DNA of 64,000 nt from Edolisoma coerulescens. Taxonomy: Eukaryota; Chordata; Aves; Passeriformes; Campephagidae. The translations under genes and the position numbers were made by a program. Numbering within the stretch: position 1 is the first letter of the stretch; each line of letters opens with the position of its first letter. Where the stretch lies: assembly GCA_013397115.1 (NCBI GenBank), contig VWZW01006824.1, forward strand, positions 669,088-733,087. The letters are read 5' to 3'. Of the stretch, positions 1-11,400 are shown one piece after another. Under the pieces are notes generated by a model. That model had not been told where the DNA came from. It saw only the letters and a list, made by a program, of their open reading frames with translations, and did no database searches.

Positions 1-163
1 CCCCTGCCATGGGCAGGGACACCTTTCCCTATCCCAGGGTGCTCCAAGCCCCGTCCAGCCTGGCCTCAGACTCTTCCAGGGATCCAGGGGCAGCCACAGC
101 TTCTCTGGGCACCCTGTGCCAGGGCCTCCCCACCCTCACAGGGAAGAATTTCCCCCTAAGACT
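1..163 (-). repeat. CR1-type LINE 3' fragment
   Basis: The sequence from the window edge to about 163 matches the reverse complement of a common avian CR1 tail: CCCTGCCATGGGCAGGGACA, then TGCTCCAAGCCCCGTCCAG, then CTCCCCACCCTCACAGGGAA. Similar copies lie at 1858, 11543, 36571 and 38688. It lies in the RNF2 intron before the first visible exon, and its 3' tail lies outside the window. Short open frames across it are repeat-derived. Confidence 0.85.
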
Positions 164-503
164 GTGCTTCAGTATAATTTCCACTAGACATCCATTTTTT
201 CTAGGTAAAAATCCAACCAGAAAATGAAGGGAAGAAGGGAATGTGGGACTTTTGATCTCTTCAGTCTAAATAGTTTGCTCAAACATACTTTAAAATAAAA
301 GAGCAGCAGGGAGAGATATGTTTGGGATTTTTGTTTAAATATCTGCAACTACCTGATCTGTCAAGAGAGAGAAGTCCCTTTCCAGATTTACTGTAAATAC
401 TGAGTCTTAGTGAGCACTTTGAGCAAGAATGGAAGCAACAGGTCAGAGTTTTGTTACTGCTGGAGAGTTAAGTGTTGTTTGCTTCCTTCTTGTCCACATC
501 CAG

Positions 504-3280
504 CAACAAAGAATGTCCCACATGTCGCAAAAAGCTTGTTTCAAAAAGATCCCTGCGGCCAGACCCCAATTTTGATGCTCTCATCAGTAAGATTTACCCG
601 AGCCGGGATGAGTACGAAGCTCATCAGGAGAGGGTGCTGGCAAGGATCAGCAAGCACAACAACCAGCAAGCCCTGAGCCACAGCATCGAGGAGGGATTAA
701 AGATTCAGGCTATGAACAGGTACATAATCACCTCATTTGCCTTTAGGCTAAAAATACACTGCCTGTCCCCACGCCCTGTGGAGCTTGAGAATCCTCTCCT
801 CTCCTCTGGTATCTGCCAAAACAATTTTTAACCTTTTGTCTACTATCAGAAACCTCTGTATCACTCCCTGCGACTTCTGTGCAGCCTGACAGAGACTTCA
901 GCTTAGCTTTACTAAATTATGGCTGTCATGTCTTAGATGAGAAACCATAACACCATGAATCCTGTACTAAAATGCTACCCTTACATGCCAATAAATGCAC
1001 AAAATACCGGGACTTGGGGCTTAGTTGTGACTTAATTCACAGGCTGGAATATGTGGTGTTTACACCATGGTGAAATTCCAGGTGTGCATTTAAACCTAAG
1101 AGAGCCAGCTGGGAGGGAGGCCCCAAACTTTGCATGATAAAGCATGGTGTGATTTAATAATTCTAATCACATGTGGATCGATGTTTCGATGAAAATAATG
1201 GTCTGTAATTGCCTGAAAAACAACTGTGTGAAGTCAAAATAGTCTTAAAACATATCTAAAAGGTGTTTGAGGGACATGAAAAAATGAATAGTTCTGTCTC
1301 TGAGTATCTTTTTCTACAAAAGAATTAATATTAGTAATTTTTTTAAATTTTAAATCTCTCTGAAACATTCAGTGCTTGTGTGTGCACGTGCCTCACTTGG
1401 GGAGGAGGTGTGATCCAGGATTCTGGATGGGTCAGGGGGTATCTCTGCCTGTTTGTGGCCAGGTTGCAGCGGGGCAAGAAGCAGCAGATTGAGAATGGCA
1501 GTGGGGCCGAGGACAACGGTGACAGCTCCCACTGCAGCAACGCCTCCACACACAGCAACCAGGAAGCAGGGCCCAGCAACAAGAGGACCAAAACCTCGGA
1601 TGACTCTGGGCTGGAGCTGGACAACACCACCACCACTGTGGCCATAGACCCCGTGATGGACGGGGCCAGCGAGATCGAGCTGGTGTTCAGGCCTCACCCC
1701 ACCCTCATGGAGAATGACGACAGCGCACAGACGAGGTCAGTGGCCCCTGGCCATCTCCAGGTGTTCTGCTGCTATTTCCTGGTGCTTTGGTTTTCCATCA
1801 CTTCTTGGGACTTCTAGACATCAATTTACTTCAGTCATACCACATCCTGTTTAATCGTATCATAGGATGGTTTGAGTTGGGAGGGGCCTTAAAGCCCATC
1901 CAGTTGCACCCCCTGCCATGGGCAGGGACATCTTCCACTGTCCCAGCTTGCTCCAAGCCCCGTCCAAGCTTGGACACTTCCAGGGATCCAGGGGCAGCCA
2001 CAGCTTCTCTGGGCAACCTGTGCCAAGGCCAGATGCAAATAAACACTTTCCTTCTTTCTGTTCCAAGTCAGGTAGATGGTACTGGTCAACTATTATAAAA
2101 AATACAGTCATAAGCTGTTTTAAGCCTTTGATCACACATAAAGATGTTTTTAAGGTTTTCTAACATTGCAGTTCACTAGTGGGATGGTGGTGTTATATCA
2201 GCCCCTTTCTACTTACTCTAAGATTCTTTGGGAATAAACAAACTTTGTGTAAGTGTCAGCAGTTTTTACAGCAGCCCTGTGTCAGCAGGATTTGTATGCT
2301 GGAAGCTTTTCCTGCCATTTTTTTGTTCATAATCCAGTCCAAGCACAGATTGCAAGTTTTGGCTCACAGCAGAGAGTAGTTTTGTGTGTTTCTTCAGGTC
2401 GTTTTTGGCTTTTTCACTGATGAGACCTCTCTCTGTGCTGTTTGTAAATCTATGCAAAGCATCAGCTGGGAACTGTCTCTAAAGGCCTTTTCACAGCTGA
2501 TGTTTAATATTTGGGGCGTTCCAGATGGCTTTTCCCACAGCTGCTGCTCAATCATTACTGATGATCTGCGTGGCTGCTGTCTCAGGTACATCAAGACCTC
2601 GGGCAATGCCACGGTTGATCACCTGTCCAAGTACCTGGCAGTGAGATTGGCCCTGGAGGAGCTGCGGAGCAAAGGCGAGTCCAACCAGATGAACCTGGAC
2701 ACGGCCAGTGAGAAGCAGTACACCATCTACATCGCCACTGCCGCCGGCCAGTTCACCGTAAGCACCGCCCTGCCCCAGTCAGCCACAGCCCTGCATGCAC
2801 ATCTGCTCAAAATCTACTCAGCTGGGCCCTTTCTCAGCTGGCTCAGGGTAAAATTCGTGGCACCAGGTTATTAAGAAGCAGATCAGTTGCTTTTTGGCAA
2901 AAGCTTGGTTGGTAGAGAAGGAGGCAGAGAAATTACTTGGGGAAAACGTGGTGATGGCACCAACCATGACTTGGCTTATGCCATTCTTTTCCAATTAAAA
3001 TTTAAGAGGGAAGAATATTACTTCACTTGAGAATCTTTGGTTTTTTTAGCTTGTAACTTGTGCCACATTTTTGGTGACTCCTTCAAGTCAACACATTGAA
3101 GTGTTGATTTAAGTAGCCTGTTTTATAGCATGACATCAAATTTACCTAATTTGTTCCTGTTTTGCTGTTCTCTTCTAGGTGCTAAATGGGTCCTTTTCCC
3201 TGGAACTGGTCAGTGAGAAGTACTGGAAAGTGAACAAACCCATGGAACTGTACTATGCCCCCACCAAGGAGCACAAATAA
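504..3280 (+). CDS. RNF2: RNF2 (RING1B), PRC1 E3 ubiquitin ligase, 3' part of gene
   Basis: Coding exons read as 504-719, 1463-1735, 2586-2757 and 3179-3280 (stop TAA 3278-3280). All junctions are GT/AG and phases match, giving 253 residues. The family is about 336 aa, so roughly the first 83 residues lie left of the window. The first exon opens inside the C3HC4 RING finger ([11 protein letters not shown], the last cysteine pair), followed by [17 protein letters not shown] and [11 protein letters not shown]. The second exon is the low-complexity linker. The last two exons form the C-terminal RAWUL domain ([20 protein letters not shown] ... [22 protein letters not shown]). The known role of the family is nuclear: with a PCGF partner, RNF2 monoubiquitinates histone H2A at K119 within PRC1, and the RAWUL domain binds CBX/RYBP proteins. 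The linker reads [16 protein letters not shown] where I recall a more Asn/Ala-rich mammalian version. Identification is very secure; splice positions were read by eye. Confidence 0.96.
1858..2030 (-). repeat. CR1-type LINE 3' fragment in RNF2 intron
   Basis: It begins with a decayed CATAGGATGG tail and continues through GGAGGGGCCTTAAAGCCCATC, then the CCCTGCCATGGGCAGGGACA core, to GGGCAACCTGTGCCAAGG. It has the same orientation as the copy at 1-163, so the two are direct repeats on either side of RNF2 exons 504-719 and 1463-1735. Confidence 0.85.
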
Positions 3281-5435
3281 GTGCTGGGAAACTGGGATGG
3301 GACTAACTCTTTTTATAGCTACGACTTCTTTAATATTAAAATAAGGCACCACCAGTACCTTCATGGACAACACACGTAGTGCCTTCAGGCACTCTCAGTA
3401 TACTCAGTAATATGACTAGACAGTATTCTGGGCTGTATTTAATTTAGTCTTTGGGTTGGGTTTTTTGGTTTTCCCCTAGGAGACTAAATGACCTTCTCCA
3501 GTGCATTCCAGTGTTTGAGATGCTTTTTTGTTCCTAATGCATGATACCTGATCCAGCATTCCAGTTTGGAATGGCTTCGTTTTGTCCGGGTAAATCTGGA
3601 TTTCTGCTCCATTGGACACAGTTATAGGAGCCTCTGTGGAGTGTTGGGTGGCCATGGAAGTCTGTTCAATAGTAGCATATGCCAAGGAATGTGTTAAATG
3701 TTGGAATTTGGTGACTTACCCATCTGAAGGATTGATTGGTTGAGAATGGATTTGGGATAGTCTTGCAGCTAGAGGTAATCTGATTCCCTAGGAAAGGTTC
3801 ATTAAGACATTTTCTTGTGAACAAAAGTGAATTTCCCATCTTGTGAGAGGTATTGCTGCCCGTGGCAGGGGCTCGGACGAGATGGTGTTTCAGGTCCCTT
3901 CCAAGTCCAGCCATCCTGGCATTCTGGGATTCCAAAGAGAGCTGCAGTGAGAAAACTTGACACTTTAAAATCTTGCTATTTGCTGGGCTTAATTTAATAC
4001 TTCAGTGCAAGGTGGTTCATCAGATTGGTTTGGTTTTTAATGAATATTTCAGTCAAAAAACACTCAAACACCCCAAACCCATTACTCTTCCCCATGCAGG
4101 ACATGCCAATCTTGATGATTCCTGCCTGGCCTCCTGCAGTGTTGCCCTGTCCTCCAGCTTAACTGAAGGAAATCTGGATGTTTCACAGCCCTGCTCTGTT
4201 CCCTAGAGTAGGATCTCTGTTGTGAATGTGCTGTAAAGAACTGTCCAGAAAACTTTTTTTATTAAAGTAAATCCCCCAAATTCCAGCACATAGCCATCAA
4301 AATGCTGTGCTTTGGGGAATTGTGCCACCTCAGCAGGGACCTTTTCCCAGTGTCAGTGTGAGTAGGGAAGACTTTGACTGTAAGCTGCTCCAAGATTCTA
4401 CTTTTGTTACTTTGCCATAGCTTTAACAAACATGGCTTAGCACTTTGGAAGACAACTTTAGTACTTGACAAAGTTTACCATTTAGTGTCTTACATTTAGG
4501 CTCAAGTTTCCCAGTGTGGCAGTGGGCTGGGCTGTAAGGCCCGGTAGCTGCTGGTTATTTGCATGTTCAGCCCCTGTGCCCTGGCTCTGGAGCTTGCTGT
4601 GGCTCTGAGGGGGCAGCTTGACCTGTCCCATGTCCTGTCTGAAGGGAAGCTGTCACCATAAGGTTCCCTATGCTCTCAGACTTGCTGATGAACCCTCCTA
4701 CTTGCCTCTGAGGCTCAAAGCAAAAAGAGTTGGTGGCAGGTGGGAAGCACTGGGCTTTACCCGACACGGTGTGGTTTACACTCCTCCTGTGTCCTGCCTG
4801 GAGTCCCACTGGCTTTGGCATGTGGTACAAAAGTATTCTGCTGCTCGGGGATTCTCCTGGGAAGGATTTGCCCTTCCCTGCCTCTGGGCTTTCCTAGCAC
4901 TTGTAAATAGTGTCTTTTCTGGCTGCTGTTCAGATCAGCTTTATCCCGCTGTGAAAACTGCACAGGCTTCTTTGAGTAACTTAATTATTTCCTCTGACTG
5001 GAGAGCCTTGGGCTTTTGTGACAAGAAATGGAAGTGTTCAGGCCCCAGAGCACAGAGGGGCAGCCGTTAGGGACCTGTTTTTGCTGACTTTGTGAAGCGT
5101 TGCTGTATAGACTGTAGTGCATGTCCACGGAATATAATGGGGGGTGGGGGAGTGGCTGTGCTAAATGCTTTAAAGTTATTGGGGAAACTTCTAGATTAGT
5201 GCCAGCATCCCTCCTGGGGGGAGCTAAGGGGAGGGACAGTCCCTTAAGCAAGAGAGATGTTGTGAAGCTGAGCAGTCTGTCTAGGAGCTGTCACTTTGTC
5301 CCCAGTTCTTTAAAAAAGCGTGGGAGAATGTGAAGCTTTTATTTTCATGTTGTAGTGAATTTCCTGAATATTTATGTTCTTTAAATATTATATATATAAT
5401 GTAGTTGTTTGATTAAACCATTGATTGCACTGTGA
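3281..5435 (+). other. RNF2: RNF2 3' UTR with two candidate poly(A) signals
   Basis: This stretch follows the RNF2 stop codon without any convincing coding exon. An ATTAAA at 4261-4266 could serve as a proximal poly(A) signal and a second ATTAAA at 5412-5417 as the distal one. The distal one would give a UTR of about 2.1 kb, a usual size for this gene family. A degenerate CR1 tail sits inside at about 3847-3936. The UTR end is inferred from the hexamers only. Confidence 0.6.
3847..3936 (+). repeat. Degenerate CR1 3' tail inside RNF2 3' UTR
   Basis: The order GGCAGGGGCTCGGACGAGAT, TTCAGGTCCCTTCCAAGTCC and CATTCTGGGATTCC mirrors the sense-strand CR1 3' end (ggactagatga... ggtcccttccaaccc... 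attctatgattc). It is short and diverged, so this is an older insertion. It would be transcribed as part of the RNF2 mRNA if the distal poly(A) signal is used. Confidence 0.65.
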
Positions 5436-7444
5436 CTCTTTAGTGCTATAAACTATTTTATTTTCAAAATGCCATTACTCTTCCCCCTTTTAAAGCCATG
5501 TTCTTTTGTAAGTACTTAATGTGTGTTACGTACGGGTAAGCCTAATATCCAACTAAAATATCTCCTATCCAGCTGAAGTCCCACTGAAATGCTCAAATTG
5601 ACAATAAAAGCAAAAATGTTATCAACAACCTGTTGGGAATTGCAGTGCTGCTTCCTCTTGTGGTTGCTAAAGGACCCTCTTTGGGCAGTGTTTGTGTTCA
5701 TGCTGCCGTGCCTGGGGCAGGTGCAGCTCAGCTCCACCAGTGCTTGGCTGTTACAGTCCCCTGAGAGCAGCTCAGCTCCTCCTTGAGTGGGAAATAGGGG
5801 CACACAGAAGGTATCAGCTCTTCCACTGACCTGTCACAGGTGCTGCTCTTCCAACCAGATCCTGCAGCCTGAGGAAGGGGAGTGAAAGATTTTCACAGCA
5901 CTCGGGTTAAACCCAGCAACTTTGGGTGCATTTAACTATTGAGCAGCTTCAGTCAAAAGCAGCAGAGAGCAGCTGTAATGAACCCCTCCAGCTAACCCTC
6001 CCCTGCATCATTTAGAGAAGTTTTGTTCCTTTCCTTGTTTTCTCTCTACATTTACCACAACTTTTAACCAGAGGATGCACCTTGAGTTAAGAGGCAATGC
6101 TTGTGTATGCCCAGAGTGGGGTTTCTTGAGATGGACTGAACATGAGCACTCTGACTGAGGAGATCCTGCTGCTCTCTGGGCCACCACTGATTACCCAAGT
6201 TACCTCTGAACCCCTTAAACTCCCTGAAAGCTTCCTTTAATCACAGCTAAACAGGAAACACCCCTGTAGGGTAGGAGGGCTTGTCCCTCAGGTACAGAGC
6301 AGTAGAGGTGACACTGTACTGCCCAGCCTGGTAACTGGATCATACCCTAGAGCATAATTTTCCTTTGTCCTCTGGCATCTATTCTCCAGCCTGCTGTTCA
6401 GCTGATGGCCTTGCAGTGATTTCCAACCCTCAGGCTTCCAGCAGTTGATCAGCTGGGATTTTCTGTTCAGGACAAGCCACTTGCAGCAACACCTTGGTCC
6501 CACAAAGATCCGTGGAAGGTCTGTCATTGGTGCCTGGCACAGCACTGGGTACTGGCTGCTCCAAGAAGTGACATGGAATGAGCTGTGACCTTGCCAGCAC
6601 CTCCTGCATTATCCTCACCTATTTCCCACTCTGTTTCCCCCTGTAACAGCCAACCTGGCCATGTGGATCAGTGCAAGGAGGAACAAGATGCCCCAAGCTC
6701 CAGCCCCAAACCAACACTAATGTTCTGTCAGCTGATTATGGCAGGACTGACCCTACCTGGTCAACAACAGAGACAAATATTGGATAGGAAGTGAATTCCC
6801 AGAGGCCTGAGTTACAAACACCCCTTCTGTCCCTTACAACAGGCAAAACCCCACCCCAGATCACAACAGCTTCTGCCTGTCTGGCAGAGGAAAAGAGCCC
6901 AGATTGTACTTACTAGCCTGAATTTCACCTTTTCTGCCCCTCCAGCCACCTGGGAATAGTTGCCTTGGCTTGGGAAAGGTATTGAATACCTTCAGCTCCT
7001 TAAAAGGAGCTCCAAGAGTAATCAAAAGCATTTCCCACAAGGGGCTTCAGTTAAACTTTCTTTTTCACCTTTACTGTAATCAGAATGATCCTTTGCTCCA
7101 GGTAAGTGACTTTAGGACTGATTTTATCCTATTCACACTGAAGTGTGTTACCTGCAAGCAACGTCTGCCAACACTCTATCCACTTAAAAAGCCAAAAATG
7201 CCACTAAGGAATGTGAAATTCTCTCATTTAGCTTTCCATTGTGATCCCAGGTGATCTTTGGAAAAGAACTGTAAGCACTACATTTTTAAAGGAAACTTTG
7301 TTTGTTGCTGTATCACTGATCTAAGATCCCTTCAGTGGGTTCTTCCTTTTTGAAATTAAAGAAAACTCACCACCAAGGCAATCTGGAGTTGAACAGGTAG
7401 CAACTTCTGGCCTGACAGGAGCATAGAACGTTTTGCATCATAAG
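5436..7444. other. Gene-free spacer between convergent RNF2 and TRMT1L 3' ends
   Basis: About 2 kb lies between the last plausible RNF2 poly(A) signal and the TRMT1L poly(A) signal on the opposite strand. I see only short chance open frames, no protein family I recognise, no structured RNA I can support and no clear CR1 copy. Composition is ordinary intergenic sequence. Confidence 0.6.
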
Positions 7445-8490
7445 GAGTCTATCAGTCGTGTAATTTTATTGTAAAGTTTCAGAGATGGGTAAAGATAATA
7501 ACTCCTCATATTCTGCTCTTAGATAAACCTAACACTGGGGGCCAGGCTGAACACCAAACTTGTGAGAAACGGCCACCACTGTGACAGTTCTTGAAGTGGA
7601 ATACAGAGAGATACCAGAACTAAGTGTGGGGCAAAGAAAGGACAAAGACAAGCTCATTTGGCTGGAATGCTGCCATGTATTTAAGGAAACCAGAACTGCC
7701 AACACCTGGCAGCTTTGCTCGTTCACAGAAGAGATCTTAGCTCAGAGTTACTATTGACAACTCGCCACCAAACTTCACCTGAACGTCCACTGTGGTCCCT
7801 TGTCCCTGTACCTTTCTGCAGCACACAACCACTGTAAGCTCTGAGCAAACAACTACCTAGAGTGACTACACAATTCACTAAGGTTCGGTTACAAACTGAA
7901 GTTCGGTAGCAGCCGTGTCACCACTCCTGCCCGTTCTCCCAGGATCAGCTCCTGCCTGGAGGGAGAACCTGAATGCAGAGTTACATGTGCAGCCTGGAGC
8001 TACAGCCACACCCAGGCAGGACTGCCTGGCTTCAACTCAGAGGGCATTTTATCCTGTGCTGGTTTTTTACCTTAACATGTCCTCTCTCTGGATCATAGCT
8101 GGCCAGGTTTTAGGAATGATGCATTTTAGGAATACACCGTTTCACAATAATCTCATATTCCAAAATGCTGAACACTTTTGGCCCTGTCCCCCCTCCTGGA
8201 TGCTGTGCTGGCGGTAAGACTTGGACAGACTGGGAAGCAGCCTCCATGCCTCAGTGTGAAAGGGAGGTGAGCATAAAAGCAGGTAACTCCACAGCCTTCC
8301 CACAGTGCCAGTTCTGTGACTGCAGCCATGCCAGGATCAGGGCTAAGTTCTGCTACCTAAGTCTAAACCATCCCTTCAAAGTACAACAGGCAGCTCAAAT
8401 GGTCAAACACCAGCTTGGGAGGAAGGAGTGGGTTACTGGAACAGAGTGTGCTGGAAGTCTGTAACATCCTGATGAACAAACCCATCTGCA
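7445..8490 (-). other. TRMT1L: TRMT1L 3' UTR and poly(A) signal
   Basis: Downstream of the TRMT1L stop codon on the minus strand, the first canonical hexamer I noticed is AATAAA (TTTATT on the plus strand at 7465-7470), giving a UTR of about 1 kb. No coding exon is apparent inside. The end is inferred from the hexamer only. Confidence 0.55.
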
Positions 8491-11400
8491 TTAATCAGCA
8501 GCACAGTGAGCGGGGTAGGACTGTGTGAACACGGCGGTGGCGACTCCGGATTTACCATCTTCCGCTAACTCAGCCTCCTCCACCTTGATCTCTGCAGCAG
8601 CTGGAACCTCTTCTCCCCCCTGGATCTCTCCAGGGAGGTGCACAGAGCCTTCTACCTGTGCCCCCACGTAGGTGGGAGTGCTGTACTTCATGAGAACAGT
8701 CTTGAACTGCGCCAGGGGCGCGTTGGTGCGGACTCCCATGGGGTCAAAGTGGGTTCGGCTCACGCGGTATCCAGCCTCCGACAGATAGTTCAGGAACTTA
8801 TTTAACCTGGGAAGAAACGCAGCAAAACCAAACCCCTGCATTTAGAAGGGACTCGGTGCTGACAGGGCTGACTCAGTACAAGCTGTGAGTCAGTGTCAGA
8901 CCAGGCTGGAAGGTGAACCCACACTTACTTTGGCATGTTCATGCCCTTGATGCTGTGCCGGTGGATGTTGTAGTAGAACGGGGGGTGCTCGGCGCTGTGC
9001 TCGGCCCGCTGCCGCTTCACCGCGCCACGCAGCACCTCCTCGCTTTTCCTCTTCCCTGCACCACAAGAAGGCCACAGAAACCCCTCAGTACTCAGGGGCA
9101 CCCCAAAAATGCCAGCAAAGCCTCAGACAGTACACACAAAACCAAAGCCACGCAGCAACTTCAGCTGTGTGCCTGCTTTTGTAAGCTGGTGTTTGCAGAG
9201 GTAAAATCGGGCCTGAATTTAATCAACAGGCCACTTTCAGTAGGAAGAAGTAAATTAAAGTGGCCTTCATGGAGTAGTTGGCATTCATCTTTTACCAATA
9301 AAAATGACTCTGGATAAAGATGAAATAAAATCAGTAGCGGGTGGGAAAAAACTCCTGAGTGCAATATTATTAAATATAAAACAAGCTACACCAAAATGCT
9401 CCACTTACCATGTACCAAGTAGGACTCTGCAGAAGTATTTGGTGTTTTAATATATACGCCACACTCTTCTAGAATACAATTAAAAGGCGAAATTATTTCT
9501 ACTGTAAAGTGGCAAAATGCTTTAATTACACAGAAGGAAATAATTCAATTATTCAATAATGTATTCAACTCTAGGGATACACTGCTGTTAAATAAGTTAT
9601 CACGGATCAGCATCTCTAAAAATCACCACAAAGCCAGTCCTCTCTGTGAACAGGCTGCCTGTTTTCTTACCTTGTTTGTTCTCATCACCAGGACCGTGGG
9701 TAGAAAAATGTTTGAGAGTTGTGCACTCTGCTTCACAAACTAATGTCTTCAGAAGTGGCTGAGCTTCATCCAAGCCATACTGCACGGCCTCCAGCAGCAT
9801 CCTCCTGAGGAATCCAGTGTTAAAGAGAGCTCCTGACCTATGAAACGCATGAGAAGTCAAAAGTTAAGGCTTCTTGATGAAAGCTGCTCCAGAATTCTCT
9901 TGTCCAAATTGATTAGCAATTATGTTACACTAAAATGATTTTTTTGCAATGACAGCAACACTGGTCACATTAAAAAAAAAAAATCAAGATCTCAAGAACA
10001 GTCATTTTATTTCTGCCCTAAGATATTGAGAAAGTTATTCAACCCCACAAGAAAGGTACTGTCGATTGCCAACCATTTTTAATACTGATTTAAAATGGCT
10101 AAAAGACTTAAATATTTATTCTTGTTTCTACAAATATTAATTAACAAGCAGTGTAGTATTTATTACCATCAGCGCATGTAATGATTTATTTAATAACCTC
10201 TCCACAAGTATAGAGTGACAAGAGTTACCAAATACTTGGCAAACAGAGGAACACAGAGGCAGGTTCTCCTGTGCAGGACATATTCCATAAGTGCACTGAA
10301 TGTGAAAGTTAAAACGTGTTACTACTTATTAACTGGTTTGAATGAAAGGAAAAACTGAATACCCCACTAAATTCAAATCCACACTCAATTTCCTGAACTC
10401 CTACTGATTGCTGGACCTCCTTCTGTAGTGCTAAAATAAAAATTGTTATGGTATGAACAGCTGAGCTTCAGAGCTCCTGGACCCAGAGTGACCCTCCAAA
10501 TGTGTCCTGTGATGTGCACTTACCAGAGAGGACCAAGAAGCACTGCTGTCTTCCCAGGCATGCTGCCGTGGCAGTCACAGGGCAGCTGCTGGTAAGGGTT
10601 TTCTGCAGCAGAAAAACAGCATTTAAATTGTTTGAAAATCGCCACCCATGCCTGTGTTACTGCAGAGACAGAGATGCAGTGAGAGCTCACTTCGGTGAGG
10701 TATTTGGAAGAGCAACAGCAGAAGCATGACACCATTTTCACTTCTGCCAAGCAGCTCATGGTGAGATTTAGTGATTGATGACTTGATCTTTAATCAGTGT
10801 GAAAACACTGAAGGAAAAAAAAGCAACATAACTTCTCTATGTTTCTTTCAAGTAACAAGGAAAATATTTGCCCTCCTACCCTTACATAAGCAGCTGTCCA
10901 GGTTAACAGTAAGTACCAACAAAAAAATCTGAAACATCAGCTAGTGACATCTGCAAAACACAGTCCACCTAAGAGTCTTGTAAGCCCTGTGCAATTAAGG
11001 CATTAAGCAAACAATTCATTTATGAATTAAGAATTCTACCATAACCCTGTACTCAGCTACTCATTCCCATCCTTAAAACTTTTATCTGATTTTTTAACAG
11101 CTTTTTAATACCAGGCTCATTGCATGGTCGCGCACCTGACTCTGAGCAGGGCAAAGATACCATGAGTTGATAGTGAGCTATTCAAGAGCCTCTAAATTGG
11201 AAACAAGGTTTTAGGGTTTATATTCATTCAAACCACCATCTTCAGGAGTGCAATTTTTGTCTCCTGCCTCTGCTAACCTGTGTGTGGAGACAGCCCATTA
11301 CCAACAACAGCGGAAAGCCAGACTGCTCAGTCCACTGCATTTTAAGGAACTAAAATGAACAGCAGAAAAGCAATCTGACACCAAAAGCTATCAAGCTACT

